The notes under the pieces: model-generated
The model's input: the letters and a program-made list of their open reading frames with translations, nothing else
Database searches by the model: none
What the model was told of the DNA's origin: nothing
Translations under genes and position numbers: made by a program
Shown: one piece after another, positions 33,787 through 42,240 of the stretch
Numbering within the stretch: the first letter of the stretch is position 1
Layout of the letters: the number at the start of each line of letters is the position of its first letter
Source of the DNA: Ewingella sp. CoE-038-23
GTDB lineage: Bacteria > Pseudomonadota > Gammaproteobacteria > Enterobacterales > Enterobacteriaceae
NCBI RefSeq assembly: GCF_040419245.1
Contig: NZ_JAZHOH010000003.1
Location: forward strand, 1-64,000
Length of the DNA: 64,000 bases
Direction: 5' to 3'

Positions 33787-34386
33787 ATGAAGTATCAAGT
33801 GAAAGAAACGCGAAACCGGGTGACGATGCTGGCTCTGGCGTCACTCGGTTCGCTCCTTGCTCTGAGCCTGGTGGGTACCTGCATCACCGGCGCAATGGCC
33901 TGGCATTTTGCGACCACGCAAAAAACCATCACCACCCCGATGTTATTTGACCGGTCATTCACCTCCGATGCGTCGCAAGGGGATGCCAACCTGAACAACA
34001 TGCTGGTGCGCTCGTTTGTTAACTTACGCCTGAGCGTGACGCCTGACACCGTTGACAGTCAGCACGCCGCCCTGTTGCGCTGGGTACCGCCCGAAGCCCG
34101 CTCTGAGCTGAAAAAAGCGCTGGCCGTCGAGGCGGATTACATCAAGAAGAACGGCATTTCCACGGTGTTTCGCATCGAGGATGAGGCGTTCGACCCCGCG
34201 ACCGGTGACATCATCGTCAGCGGCACGCTCTCTGCCAGCACCTCTAACGGCAGCCTGAAGTTAGACATCCCCGATGTGCATAAAGCCTACCGGCTCAACG
34301 TGAAATATGTGGACGGCATCATCCGTCTGACCGCCTTCCCCGAAGTGCAGCCCCCTCAACCCGTGTCAAAACAGCATCAGGGATAA
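33787..34386 (+). CDS. traE: pilus assembly protein TraE
   Basis: 199 residues, VirB5/VirB8-class inner-membrane protein of F-type systems. One N-terminal membrane helix (VTMLALASLGSLLALSLVGTCIT) and a periplasmic domain ending PDVHKAYRLNVKYVDGIIRLTAFPEV. The ATG at 33787 (after GAAGGAAGAAACG) is preferred to the frame start at 33739. Between traL and traK as in F. Confidence 0.93.
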   Translation: MKYQVKETRNRVTMLALASLGSLLALSLVGTCITGAMAWHFATTQKTITTPMLFDRSFTSDASQGDANLNNMLVRSFVNLRLSVTPDTVDSQHAALLRWVPPEARSELKKALAVEADYIKKNGISTVFRIEDEAFDPATGDIIVSGTLSASTSNGSLKLDIPDVHKAYRLNVKYVDGIIRLTAFPEVQPPQPVSKQHQG

Positions 34387-34390
34387 CCGC

Positions 34391-35122
34391 ATGAAAGCAC
34401 GACTTCTTGCCGCTTTCGTCGCCGGCCTCTGCCTCACACCGGCGGCTATGGCCGACGTCAGCGGCCCGGCGGGCACCGTATTTGAAAACGATGCGCACCT
34501 GAAAGCGCAGCTGAGCAATACCAGCCCGAACAAAATTGTCATTGAGGGTGAGCTTATCACCCGCGTCACCGGCCCCGACGGGGCCTTTACCCAGGAGAAC
34601 ACCGAAGACGGGGCGCTGCTTATCACCCCGCTGACCGGTCAGAACTTCACGCTCTTTCTGGAAACGGCCAGCGGCATCGGCGCCTCTCTGGACGTGACGC
34701 CAAAACCGGGCAGCGGACATACGCTGCACCTTATTCCCGCCTCAGTACCGCTGAAGGCCAACCCGGATGCAAAAGCCTGGGAGGAAAGCCAGCCGTGGGA
34801 GAAAACGCTGGTGAGCGTGGCCCGCACGGTGGTGAACGGCGGCGTACCTGACAGCTATATCGAAGCCAAAGCGGCGCGCGGACCTGCCTACAATCCGATG
34901 CCGGGCGTCCTGCTGACACCTGAACGCCAGCTGGTCGGCTCGCACCTGCTGGTCATGCGCTATCGCATGAAAAACACCGGCTACATCACGCGCCCGCTGT
35001 CAGAAAAACAGTTCTGGCAGAAGGGTGTCCGTGCCGTGATGTTGTCCACCCATAACCTTTACGCCGGCGGTGAAGGGTACGTGTGGGTTATCTTCTCCAC
35101 GGCAACGGAGGGCGGGGTATGA
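34391..35122 (+). CDS. traK: secretin-like outer-membrane core protein TraK
   Basis: 243 residues, VirB9-like part of the F-type core complex with TraB and TraV. Signal peptide MKARLLAAFVAGLCLTPAAMA, then beta-rich domains (NDAHLKAQLSNTSPNKIVIEGELI, SHLLVMRYRMKNTGYITRPLSEKQFW). The stop overlaps the traB start (ATGA). Length and order match F. Confidence 0.94.
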   Translation: MKARLLAAFVAGLCLTPAAMADVSGPAGTVFENDAHLKAQLSNTSPNKIVIEGELITRVTGPDGAFTQENTEDGALLITPLTGQNFTLFLETASGIGASLDVTPKPGSGHTLHLIPASVPLKANPDAKAWEESQPWEKTLVSVARTVVNGGVPDSYIEAKAARGPAYNPMPGVLLTPERQLVGSHLLVMRYRMKNTGYITRPLSEKQFWQKGVRAVMLSTHNLYAGGEGYVWVIFSTATEGGV

Positions 35123-36513
35123 GCAACATCAACACCACGACCCGCCGCAAGCAGTGGGTCATGACCGGCGTGTGTGTCGCGGTGGCCCTCGGCGTCGGGG
35201 GCGGGATATGGGCTTATGCTCACCATCAGTCAGCGCTGAAGAACCCGACCAAACCCAAAGCTGTCGATATGACTGGCGGCGTTGTCACCAGCTCCTTTAC
35301 CGACAACCTGGCCACGGCGGCACTGGCTCAGCAGCAAAACAAAACCTCGGCGCTGGAAAGCAGCGTGAACCAGCTTAAAACCGACCAGCAGCAGCAAAAT
35401 GAAGCCCTCAAGCAACAGCTTTCTAAAATCATGGACGCCATGAGTAAGTTGCAAAGTCAGCCGCCTTCTGCGCCTGTGACCAGCGCACCGTCAACCGGGC
35501 CAGCCAGCGGCCCCGGCGCAGGCACAACAGGCCCGGTCGCCACCGGCCCGGCCAGCCCCGCGCAGTGGAACGTCACCGACCCGAACCGTGGGCCGGGGGG
35601 CGGGCAGGGCAGTCAGTTTTATCCGGGACAAGGTCAGGGCGCGGGCTTTTACCCCGGCACCGGCTCGGGCCATCTGGGGGGCATGACCAGTAAAACCTTC
35701 AGCTATACCTCACTGCAGGCTAAGAAAACCAAACTGCCGTGGATACCGTCCGGCTCCTTCTCGGAAGCCGTAATGATTGAGGGGGCGGATGCCAACGCCA
35801 GCGTGACCGGTCAGCAAAACACATCTCCCGTGGTCATCACCTTGATTGGCGATGTTTCCATGCCTAACGGTAAAACCTACAACATGGACCAGTGCCGCGT
35901 CACCGGCGAAATCTGGGGGGACATCTCCAGCGAACGCGGTGAGGTCAGAACCAAAAACATCAGCTGCATCCTGAAAAACGGCAAGCATATCGACATGCCG
36001 TTTGACGGACACGTGGCCTATCAGGGCAAGCAGGGTATTCGCGGCAAGCCGGTGATGCGTAACGGTCAGATCATCGGCTACGCCGGTATGGCAGGGCTGC
36101 TCTCTGGCTTCGGGGAAGGCATCAAGTCAGCCGCCACGCCGTCAGTCGGACTGGGTGCCACTGCGTCAGTGGGTGCCGGCGACGTGTTTAAGCAGGGGAT
36201 TGGCGGCGGTGCCAGCAAGGCGGCTGACACGCTCAGCCAGTACTGGATAAAACGGGCTGAGCAGTATCACCCGGTGATTGATATCGGCGCGGGCAACAGC
36301 GTGACCGTGGTCTTCCAGCAGGGCTTCCGTCTGGAAACCATTGAAGACATTGAAGCGGATAAAGACAAAAAAGGTGACGCGCAAAATAACGTGCAGCAGG
36401 TGGCCGGTAATGCCTCCGCGCAGGTGAATAACGTCACCCGCGCCGCCGTCCTCAATCCTGATGAAGTGTTGCGTCAGGCGAGCCAGCTGAAGCTGGGCGA
36501 TACCATTAACTGA
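35119..36513 (+). CDS. traB: core complex protein TraB (VirB10-like)
   Basis: 464 residues spanning the envelope. N-terminal membrane helix (VMTGVCVAVALGVGGGIWAYA), a coiled-coil region (TSALESSVNQLKTDQQQQNEALKQQLSKIMDAMSKLQ), a Pro/Gly/Ala-rich linker (about 130-200), then the VirB10-type beta-barrel domain including GSFSEAVMIEGADANAS, DQCRVTGEIWGDISSERGEVR and the C-terminal ...VIDIGAGNSVTVVFQQGFRL. Start ATG 35119 overlaps the traK stop. Confidence 0.95.
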   Translation: MSNINTTTRRKQWVMTGVCVAVALGVGGGIWAYAHHQSALKNPTKPKAVDMTGGVVTSSFTDNLATAALAQQQNKTSALESSVNQLKTDQQQQNEALKQQLSKIMDAMSKLQSQPPSAPVTSAPSTGPASGPGAGTTGPVATGPASPAQWNVTDPNRGPGGGQGSQFYPGQGQGAGFYPGTGSGHLGGMTSKTFSYTSLQAKKTKLPWIPSGSFSEAVMIEGADANASVTGQQNTSPVVITLIGDVSMPNGKTYNMDQCRVTGEIWGDISSERGEVRTKNISCILKNGKHIDMPFDGHVAYQGKQGIRGKPVMRNGQIIGYAGMAGLLSGFGEGIKSAATPSVGLGATASVGAGDVFKQGIGGGASKAADTLSQYWIKRAEQYHPVIDIGAGNSVTVVFQQGFRLETIEDIEADKDKKGDAQNNVQQVAGNASAQVNNVTRAAVLNPDEVLRQASQLKLGDTIN

Positions 36514-36527
36514 CAGGGGGAAGGGAT

Positions 36528-37067
36528 ATGGAACACTGGTACGTTGCACAGACGCAGTATGCACAGGAAAAACGCGCACAACAGCATTTGGACAATCAGG
36601 GGGTGACATGTTTCCTGCCGCTTTATACGGCACAAGCCATCACCCCCATGTTACTCGGCAGCCCGCTGATTAAAACGGTGTCACCTCAGGCACTTTTCCC
36701 CGGTTACATCTTCGTGCGTTTTGATCCGGAGGTTATTCACACCACCACCATCAAAAGCACAAGGGGGGTGTCGTCCTTAATCAGTTTTGGCGGCATGCCA
36801 TCAGTGGTGCCCGATGAGGTAGTGGAGCGGCTGAAAACCCATGACTGCCTGTCACCTGCACCGACGATGCCGGTGCACGGTGACCGGGTGGAGGTTCTCA
36901 GCGGGGTGTTTGAAGGGCTGGAAGCCGTTTGGGACGAACCCAACGGAGCCAGGCGAGCCATGCTGATGCTGACGCTGATGAATCAGGTTGTACGGGTGCC
37001 GGTCAGCGGGCGTCGGGCACCGGAAACGCTGCGTGTCCGGGTGTTGGGGCGGGGAGCAGCGGCATAA
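36528..37067 (+). CDS. RfaH/NusG-family transcription antitermination protein
   Basis: 179 residues. The N-terminal NGN domain begins EHWYVAQTQYAQEKRAQQHLDNQGVTCFLPLYTAQ and holds ALFPGYIFVRFD. The C-terminal KOW domain reads VHGDRVEVLSGVFEGLEAVWDEPNGARRAMLMLTLMNQVVRVPV. Specialised NusG paralogues of this kind (RfaH, ActX) join RNA polymerase at an ops element and prevent premature termination. Coding it within the tra operon, 14 nt after traB, would let the plasmid supply its own antiterminator; the ops-like element in traA fits this. Not part of the F tra region. Confidence 0.9.
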   Translation: MEHWYVAQTQYAQEKRAQQHLDNQGVTCFLPLYTAQAITPMLLGSPLIKTVSPQALFPGYIFVRFDPEVIHTTTIKSTRGVSSLISFGGMPSVVPDEVVERLKTHDCLSPAPTMPVHGDRVEVLSGVFEGLEAVWDEPNGARRAMLMLTLMNQVVRVPVSGRRAPETLRVRVLGRGAAA

Positions 37068-37079
37068 AAAGGGGGGAAC

Positions 37080-37283
37080 GTGGTGAAAAATCGGGAACAA
37101 CGTATCCGGCTCGGCGCATTAAAAGTGCGTTACCGCCAGGCCTGGAAGCGCAAAGCGTCATCCTGTGAGTTGTCGGCCCTGCTCAGTGACATTGAAAAGC
37201 TTGAGCACGGCCAGTCTGATGCTGACGCCGGGAACGCGACGCAGCCAGCCAGTGGGCCGGAAGCCTGCCCTTCGGAATATTGA
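37080..37283 (+). CDS. hypothetical small basic protein
   Basis: 67 residues; start GTG at 37080 or 37083 after a GGGGGG stretch. Basic N-terminal half (KNREQRIRLGALKVRYRQAWKRKASSCELSALLSDIEKLEHG), then a polar tail. No family. It lies between the RfaH paralogue and a membrane protein gene in an operon with short gaps, which is the main support for translation. Confidence 0.55.
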   Translation: MVKNREQRIRLGALKVRYRQAWKRKASSCELSALLSDIEKLEHGQSDADAGNATQPASGPEACPSEY

Positions 37284-37290
37284 GGAGAAC

Positions 37291-37680
37291 ATGATGATGC
37301 TGAGTAAACACAACCGGTGGCCCTTTGCCATTCTTGCCCTGGCGTTTATCGCCTATTTTGGCGGCTGGGCCGCTATCAATCAGTTCGCGCATATACGGGC
37401 AGAATGGAACATATGGCGGTGCACGCTGCTTTTGGGGGGTATTTATCTTGTCAGTGTTTTCTTCGCCGCCAGACGAAAATCTTTCAACGGGAAAATCATT
37501 CTGACTGCACTCGGGTTCCCCCTCGTGTTGGGCCTGTTGGTTTTTACCTTTTGGATCATCGTGGCCTGGCGTCTCCCCGTATTAAACGCTGACGATATCA
37601 ACGCACTCTTTTTGATAGAAGCCTGCTGCGTGTTAACGGGGGGAGTGATGGCAAAGTTATACGAGGTTTATGGCGTATGA
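37291..37680 (+). CDS. hypothetical inner-membrane protein of the tra operon
   Basis: 129 residues, start ATG 37291 (or 37294) after GAGGAG. About four membrane helices (WPFAILALAFIAYFGGWAAI; WRCTLLLGGIYLVSVFFAA; IILTALGFPLVLGLLVFTFWIIVAW; ALFLIEACCVLTGGVMAKLY). Occupies the traP/trbD/trbG position of F but resembles none of them. Its stop overlaps the next start (ATGA), so the two are coupled. Function unknown. Confidence 0.7.
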   Translation: MMMLSKHNRWPFAILALAFIAYFGGWAAINQFAHIRAEWNIWRCTLLLGGIYLVSVFFAARRKSFNGKIILTALGFPLVLGLLVFTFWIIVAWRLPVLNADDINALFLIEACCVLTGGVMAKLYEVYGV

Positions 37681-38351
37681 ACCATGACGAATTGAACGCG
37701 ATTGCGGCGAAGTGGTGTAAGCGTCCTGCGAGCGGTAACGGCCCCGGCTGTCAGGTGGCATTAACGGAGGTGGGCGGGCTATACGGTGGCGAGCGCGCAG
37801 ATGTCTTTGCGTACCGGTGGGGGTTTGACGGCGGTTCGGTGGTGGTGGAGTCCAAGGTCAGCCGCTCTGATTTTCTGGCTGACCGGGCAAAACCCCACCG
37901 CAGTGGCGAGATAACGGGCATGGGCACTTACCGGTATTACATTTGTCCGGAAGGTTTAATCGGCCTTGATGATCTTCCCGACCGTTGGGGACTGCTGTGG
38001 GTGAACACACGCGGACATGTCAGGGTGAAGGCCGGTCATATTTGTGGCTGTCTCGCATGCGGGTATCTGGGTCACCAGTTGTCGCCGTTCTGGCAACATC
38101 CGGCAGACCTGCGTTTTGAACTGGATATGCTGGCTTATGCATTGGCGAATTTTGCTGATCCAGAAGGCGCTAAAAAGGTCGTCCGAAAAGCGGTCAGGGA
38201 AAAGTCGCGGCTAGCCAGCGAGTGTGACCATTTGCGTCAAAACCTGAAGAAAACGGAAACAGAAGCATATACGCTCCGCCGCCTGGTGCAACGATATGAA
38301 GAAATGTTCGGCCCTCTGCCCGCAAATCCCGCATATGTATTATCCCGTTAA
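37677..38351 (+). CDS. MmcB-like PD-(D/E)XK nuclease-fold protein
   Basis: 224 residues. ERADVFAYRWGFDGGSVVVESKVSRSDFLADRAKPHR gives the D, E-x-K core and the SRSDFLADR segment of MmcB-like/phage nuclease-fold proteins, followed by YRYYICPEGLI and GLLWVN. Then come a Cys pair (CGCLAC) and a C-terminal coiled coil (EKSRLASECDHLRQNLKKTETEAYTLRRLVQRYEEMFG). It probably acts on DNA in the cytoplasm, an unusual function to find between traB and traV. Coupled to the membrane protein upstream by an ATGA overlap. Confidence 0.75.
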   Translation: MNHDELNAIAAKWCKRPASGNGPGCQVALTEVGGLYGGERADVFAYRWGFDGGSVVVESKVSRSDFLADRAKPHRSGEITGMGTYRYYICPEGLIGLDDLPDRWGLLWVNTRGHVRVKAGHICGCLACGYLGHQLSPFWQHPADLRFELDMLAYALANFADPEGAKKVVRKAVREKSRLASECDHLRQNLKKTETEAYTLRRLVQRYEEMFGPLPANPAYVLSR

Positions 38352-38467
38352 CCTAAGAATCGCGCACCCGTAATTCAGAACACAGAAAGTCCCCCCACTG
38401 CACTGCCTACCATTCACTCATTTTTTCTTTCACAAAAGGCGGCATCGCCGCATCCGGAGTAAACACC

Positions 38468-39034
38468 ATGTTCAAAGTCCTTCCTGCCGTGCTGCTGTGC
38501 GGCATGCTGACCGGCTGCGCCGGTATGAATTCCGATTTCGACTGTAACAAGACAGCCACTGATCAATGCTTGTCCATGTCAGACGCCAGTCACCTGGCCG
38601 CCAAAGGCAAAAGCCTGGACGACCTGACGGCGGAGGCGCAAACCGTCCCAAAGCCTGCCGCTGAGTCACTGGCTTCCACAACAAACATCAAACCCAACGT
38701 GTCGCCTGACCGTCCCATCAGCGTCGCCGGTCTGGCCCCCCGGCCGATAGCCGGCACGCCAGTATCCAATAACGACGCCATGCTGCGGGCATCAACCATT
38801 CCGGTCGCAGGCAGTAACACCCGATCTCTCTCGGCAATCCGCCCCATCACGCCGGCTGACTATGCCGGTCCGGGACAGGTGGACGCCCGTCGTATTCCCG
38901 ATGCCACGCAGCGTCTGTGGATCGCCCCCTGGGTGGATGAGCAAGACAGCTTTCATCAGCCCGCCGTGGTCGAGTTCGTGAAGAACAAATCCCGCTGGGA
39001 TGCCGATTTTCGCGTGATCAGTGAAGGGGAATGA
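38468..39034 (+). CDS. traV: outer-membrane lipoprotein TraV
   Basis: 188 residues, VirB7-like lipoprotein of the core complex. Signal and lipobox VLLCGMLTGC (Cys18), followed by CAGMNSDFDCNKTATDQCLSM, where the paired cysteines DFDC and QC are the TraV hallmark. The C-terminus ends RRIPDATQRLWIAPWVDEQDSFHQPAVVEFV as in TraV. A 116-nt gap precedes it, the longest in this part of the operon. Confidence 0.94.
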   Translation: MFKVLPAVLLCGMLTGCAGMNSDFDCNKTATDQCLSMSDASHLAAKGKSLDDLTAEAQTVPKPAAESLASTTNIKPNVSPDRPISVAGLAPRPIAGTPVSNNDAMLRASTIPVAGSNTRSLSAIRPITPADYAGPGQVDARRIPDATQRLWIAPWVDEQDSFHQPAVVEFVKNKSRWDADFRVISEGE

Positions 39035-39039
39035 GGCCA

Positions 39040-39147
39040 ATGAAGCGGACCTTAATGCCCGAATTTATTGATGCGCAGCCCGTGCCTGCGTCATCCCCGC
39101 ATCCTCTTTGTTATCCAGAACGCATTGAAAAAATGGGGGCGTCATGA
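39040..39147 (+). CDS. 35-residue ORF bridging traV and traC
   Basis: ATG at 39040 with GAGG four bases upstream; it encodes MKRTLMPEFIDAQPVPASS... and ends in a TGA overlapping the traC start (ATGA). The perfect overlap and close ribosome site suggest a real coupled gene or a translational leader for traC. The place corresponds to traR in F, but the sequence lacks the zinc-finger of TraR. Confidence 0.5.
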   Translation: MKRTLMPEFIDAQPVPASSPHPLCYPERIEKMGAS

Positions 39148-41813
39148 GCGATTCCTGGTTAGACCAGCTGGCTAACATTATTGCCGGTAGTAAAGATGAA
39201 GGCGGGGCAAAGACGGCGGCCGACATGTTGCAGCAAAGCCTGAGCTATCCGTCCATCACCAGCCTGTTGCCCTACCGAATGTATGATGAAAAAACCGAAC
39301 TGTTTATCAACAGCCGCTCCATCGGCTTCATCATGGAAGTGGCTCCGCTGGCCGGGGCCAATCAGCAGGTTGTGCAGGCGCTCGATGACCTGTTGCGCAA
39401 AAAAATGCCCCGCAAAACGCCGGTGACCGTGCTGATGGTGGCCAGTAAGTGCGTGGGTGAGATGCTCGACAATGGTCTCAGCAAGGACATGTGGAAAGGC
39501 AGCATGGCGAAACCGCTTAATGCCATCACCAAAGCCTACTGGGAGCGGGCGGCCCTGAAGGGACTCAGTAATGACCGGGAATACCCGCTTTATCTGCGTA
39601 ACTACCGCGTGTTTCTGGTGTATGCCCGCTCAGGGCGAGGCGGTATCCGGGCGATGGACGCCGTTGTGCAACTGCGGGAGACGCTGCGCGTCTCACTGAT
39701 GGCGGCCCATATGGAAACCCGCCGCGTTGGTGCCCCGGAATTTCTGTCGATCATGCGGGAACAGCTTAACTACCGGCCGGGACAGGTGACCCGCAGTCCC
39801 GATCACTGGAACACCGACCAGGAACTGCACCGCCAGTGCGTCGATCACAGTACCGAAATGGAAGTGCGTCCGGGCTATCTGCGGCTTACCACCGCGCGTC
39901 AGCCGGAGGACCGAATCCTCGGAGACAGCCGCGATACCGCCGTCGCCAGCACCCGTATTGTGAATATGCAACTGACTAAAGCCCCGGCGAGGTTTGCGCT
40001 CTGGCAGGCGTCAGACAATCTGCAGAACATGCGTTTTCCCGATCTGGGTATTCCCTGTCCGTTCATCCTCAGCTGGACGGTCTCCGTGGAAGATCAGGTA
40101 AAAAGCCAGAACGACGCGTTTCGTAAAGAGCAGGACCTGGGTAAGAAAGCCGGCACGTCCTACGCCAAACTGTTCCCCGGCACCCAGCGGGCGTATGAGG
40201 AATGGCGAGACCTGCGGCAGGGGCTGGCCAGTAACGAAATTGCCATGTGCAATTTCTCGCTGAACCTGACCCTGTTCACGCCGGATGATGCCAGCGAACA
40301 ACAGTCGTGTGAACTGGCGGCCATCAACGTCTTTCGCAAAAATGACCTGGAAATCTCCGCCCCGCGCTTTCAGCAGTTGCGAAACTGGATCAGCTCCTTC
40401 CCCTTCATGATGCAGGAGGGGCTGTGGGAAGACATGGTGGTGATGGGTTCGACGCTGCGCTGTAAAAGCTTTAACGCCGTCAACCTGATGCCGGTGGTGG
40501 CTGAGCGGCAAATGTCACCGATAGGCAGCCCGTTGCCGACCTACCGCAACCAGCTGGCATTTTTCGATATGTTCAGCGAAACCAGTGGCAGCACCAACTA
40601 CAACATTGCGGTGACGGGGACCACCGGCGCGGGCAAAAGCTTCTTTATTCAGGAAATCCTGCGACAGGTGCTGAACTCCCACGGCTTCGCCTGGGTTATC
40701 GACATGGGGGCGAGCTACAAAAACTTCTGTAAACAAGCCGGCGGGAAATACCTGGACGGTGCCACCCTGCGCTTTAATCCCTTTGCTAACGTGGTGGACA
40801 TTAAAGAGTCGGCAGAAGGCATCACTGGCCTGCTGACCGTACTGGCCAGCCCTAACGAGCCGCTGGATAAGGTCAGCGAAACCATTCTGCTCAAAGGCGT
40901 GGTTGCGGCCTGGGAAGCGAAAGCCAACAAAGCCCGTATTGATGACGTGGTGGCGTACATGATTTCGCAAGAAGTCACGACCACTTACGAATCCCAGCCG
41001 ACCATCCGTGACCGTATTAACGAGCTGGTTCTGCTGCTCGACCGCTGGTGTACCTGGGGGGCGAACGGAGAATACTTCAACTCCGACAATCCGACGCTCG
41101 ATGGCGAAACACGCTTTGCCGTGCTGGAACTGCTGAGCCTGGAAAATCAGCCACACCTGCTGTCCGCCATCCTGTATTCGCTCATTCTGGCCATACAGGA
41201 AAAAATGTACCACTCGCCGCGTGACCTGAAAAAAGTGGCCATTATCGACGAAGCCTGGCGTCTGTTCAGCGGCTCTAACCCGCATGCCGCACGCTTTATC
41301 GAAACCGGCTACCGGACGGTGCGTCGCCACCGTGGGGCCTTCATCACCATCACGCAGGGGATTAAGGACTTCACCGGTACCAAAGACCAGGCCGCACCGC
41401 CGGCGGCGGCCGCAGCCTGGGATTGTAGCGGGACGAAGGTGACGCTGTTGCAGGATGCCAAAGCCTTTAAAACCTACCTCAATGCCAACCCTGACCAATT
41501 TACCGAGCTGGAAACGCAGGTCATTCGCGGCTTCCAGCCGGCGAAAGAAACGGGCTTCAGTTCGGTGATGATTTCGACCGGGGAAAACAGTTCCTTCCAT
41601 CGCGTTTTCGTCGATCCGGTCACGCGGGCGATGTTCAGTACGCGCGGGCAGGATTTCCAGTACATGAGCGAGGCGCAGGATGCGGGGGCCACCAGTGAAG
41701 AGGCGGCCTACCTGCTGGCCTGTGAACCCGACATGTATCAGGACGAGATCCGCGAGCTGGAAATTTGGGCAGGGTTGAGTGTGAAAGAAACCGAGGAAAT
41801 CAACCGTGAATGA
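39144..41813 (+). CDS. traC: transfer ATPase TraC (VirB4-like)
   Basis: 889 residues powering pilus assembly at the inner face of the membrane. Walker A is GTTGAGKSFFIQEIL at about 492-499 and Walker B is VAIIDEAWRLFSG near 700, with VRRHRGAFITITQGIKDF as the following VirB4 motif. The N-terminal TraC domain (SITSLLPYRMYDEKTELFINSRSIGFIMEVAPLAGANQQ) is present. The 475-codon frame on the opposite strand is a shadow. Its end overlaps trbI by 8 nt. Confidence 0.97.
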   Translation: MSDSWLDQLANIIAGSKDEGGAKTAADMLQQSLSYPSITSLLPYRMYDEKTELFINSRSIGFIMEVAPLAGANQQVVQALDDLLRKKMPRKTPVTVLMVASKCVGEMLDNGLSKDMWKGSMAKPLNAITKAYWERAALKGLSNDREYPLYLRNYRVFLVYARSGRGGIRAMDAVVQLRETLRVSLMAAHMETRRVGAPEFLSIMREQLNYRPGQVTRSPDHWNTDQELHRQCVDHSTEMEVRPGYLRLTTARQPEDRILGDSRDTAVASTRIVNMQLTKAPARFALWQASDNLQNMRFPDLGIPCPFILSWTVSVEDQVKSQNDAFRKEQDLGKKAGTSYAKLFPGTQRAYEEWRDLRQGLASNEIAMCNFSLNLTLFTPDDASEQQSCELAAINVFRKNDLEISAPRFQQLRNWISSFPFMMQEGLWEDMVVMGSTLRCKSFNAVNLMPVVAERQMSPIGSPLPTYRNQLAFFDMFSETSGSTNYNIAVTGTTGAGKSFFIQEILRQVLNSHGFAWVIDMGASYKNFCKQAGGKYLDGATLRFNPFANVVDIKESAEGITGLLTVLASPNEPLDKVSETILLKGVVAAWEAKANKARIDDVVAYMISQEVTTTYESQPTIRDRINELVLLLDRWCTWGANGEYFNSDNPTLDGETRFAVLELLSLENQPHLLSAILYSLILAIQEKMYHSPRDLKKVAIIDEAWRLFSGSNPHAARFIETGYRTVRRHRGAFITITQGIKDFTGTKDQAAPPAAAAAWDCSGTKVTLLQDAKAFKTYLNANPDQFTELETQVIRGFQPAKETGFSSVMISTGENSSFHRVFVDPVTRAMFSTRGQDFQYMSEAQDAGATSEEAAYLLACEPDMYQDEIRELEIWAGLSVKETEEINRE

Positions 41814-42240
41814 AACCGATATCGACGCGCAAAACGTCAGGCAGGGCATCAGCATCACACCGGCCAGTAAGGCCGGTTTTTTCAACAAGAAATTCGTGCG
41901 GGCTGGGGCGGTGGCACTGTTGCTGACACTGCTGCTGGTCACTGTGTGTGCAGGTATCAGTGCACTGGTCGCTCAACAATTTCAGCGCCGGACGGTGGTC
42001 TTTGACATGAAGGGCACTATCGATCTGTTTATGCAGCAGTCGGCTAAAAAGCAGCTGGATGAGAACAGCGCACGGGTGTTGACCACCCGGTTTGATCAGG
42101 CGCTTAAAGCCAGCCTGAATGACTGGCAGCAGGCGCACGGTGACCTGATCCTGGTGCCGCCGGCGGTGGTGATGCCCGTACTGGACATCACGCCTCAGAT
42201 CCAGGCGGACATTGCCCACCGCATGCAGGAGGCACCATGA
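41806..42240 (+). CDS. trbI: TrbI, pilus retraction-related inner-membrane protein
   Basis: 144 residues. Membrane helix AGAVALLLTLLLVTVCAGISALVA, then a periplasmic domain: VVFDMKGTIDLFMQQSAKKQLDENSARVLTTRFDQALKASLNDWQQAHGDLILVPPAVVMPVLDITPQIQADIAHRM. TrbI of F (128 residues) has the same layout and lies between traC and traW. Start overlaps traC, stop overlaps traW. Confidence 0.9.
   Translation: MNETDIDAQNVRQGISITPASKAGFFNKKFVRAGAVALLLTLLLVTVCAGISALVAQQFQRRTVVFDMKGTIDLFMQQSAKKQLDENSARVLTTRFDQALKASLNDWQQAHGDLILVPPAVVMPVLDITPQIQADIAHRMQEAP

Noticed and set aside
39040..39147. TraR
   Set aside because: In the traR position, but the 35-residue product has no DksA/TraR zinc-finger cysteines, so the name was not used.
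40515..41942. 475-codon open frame on the minus strand
   Set aside because: Fully antisense to traC, which has clear Walker motifs and full length; long shadows are common in GC-rich coding DNA.
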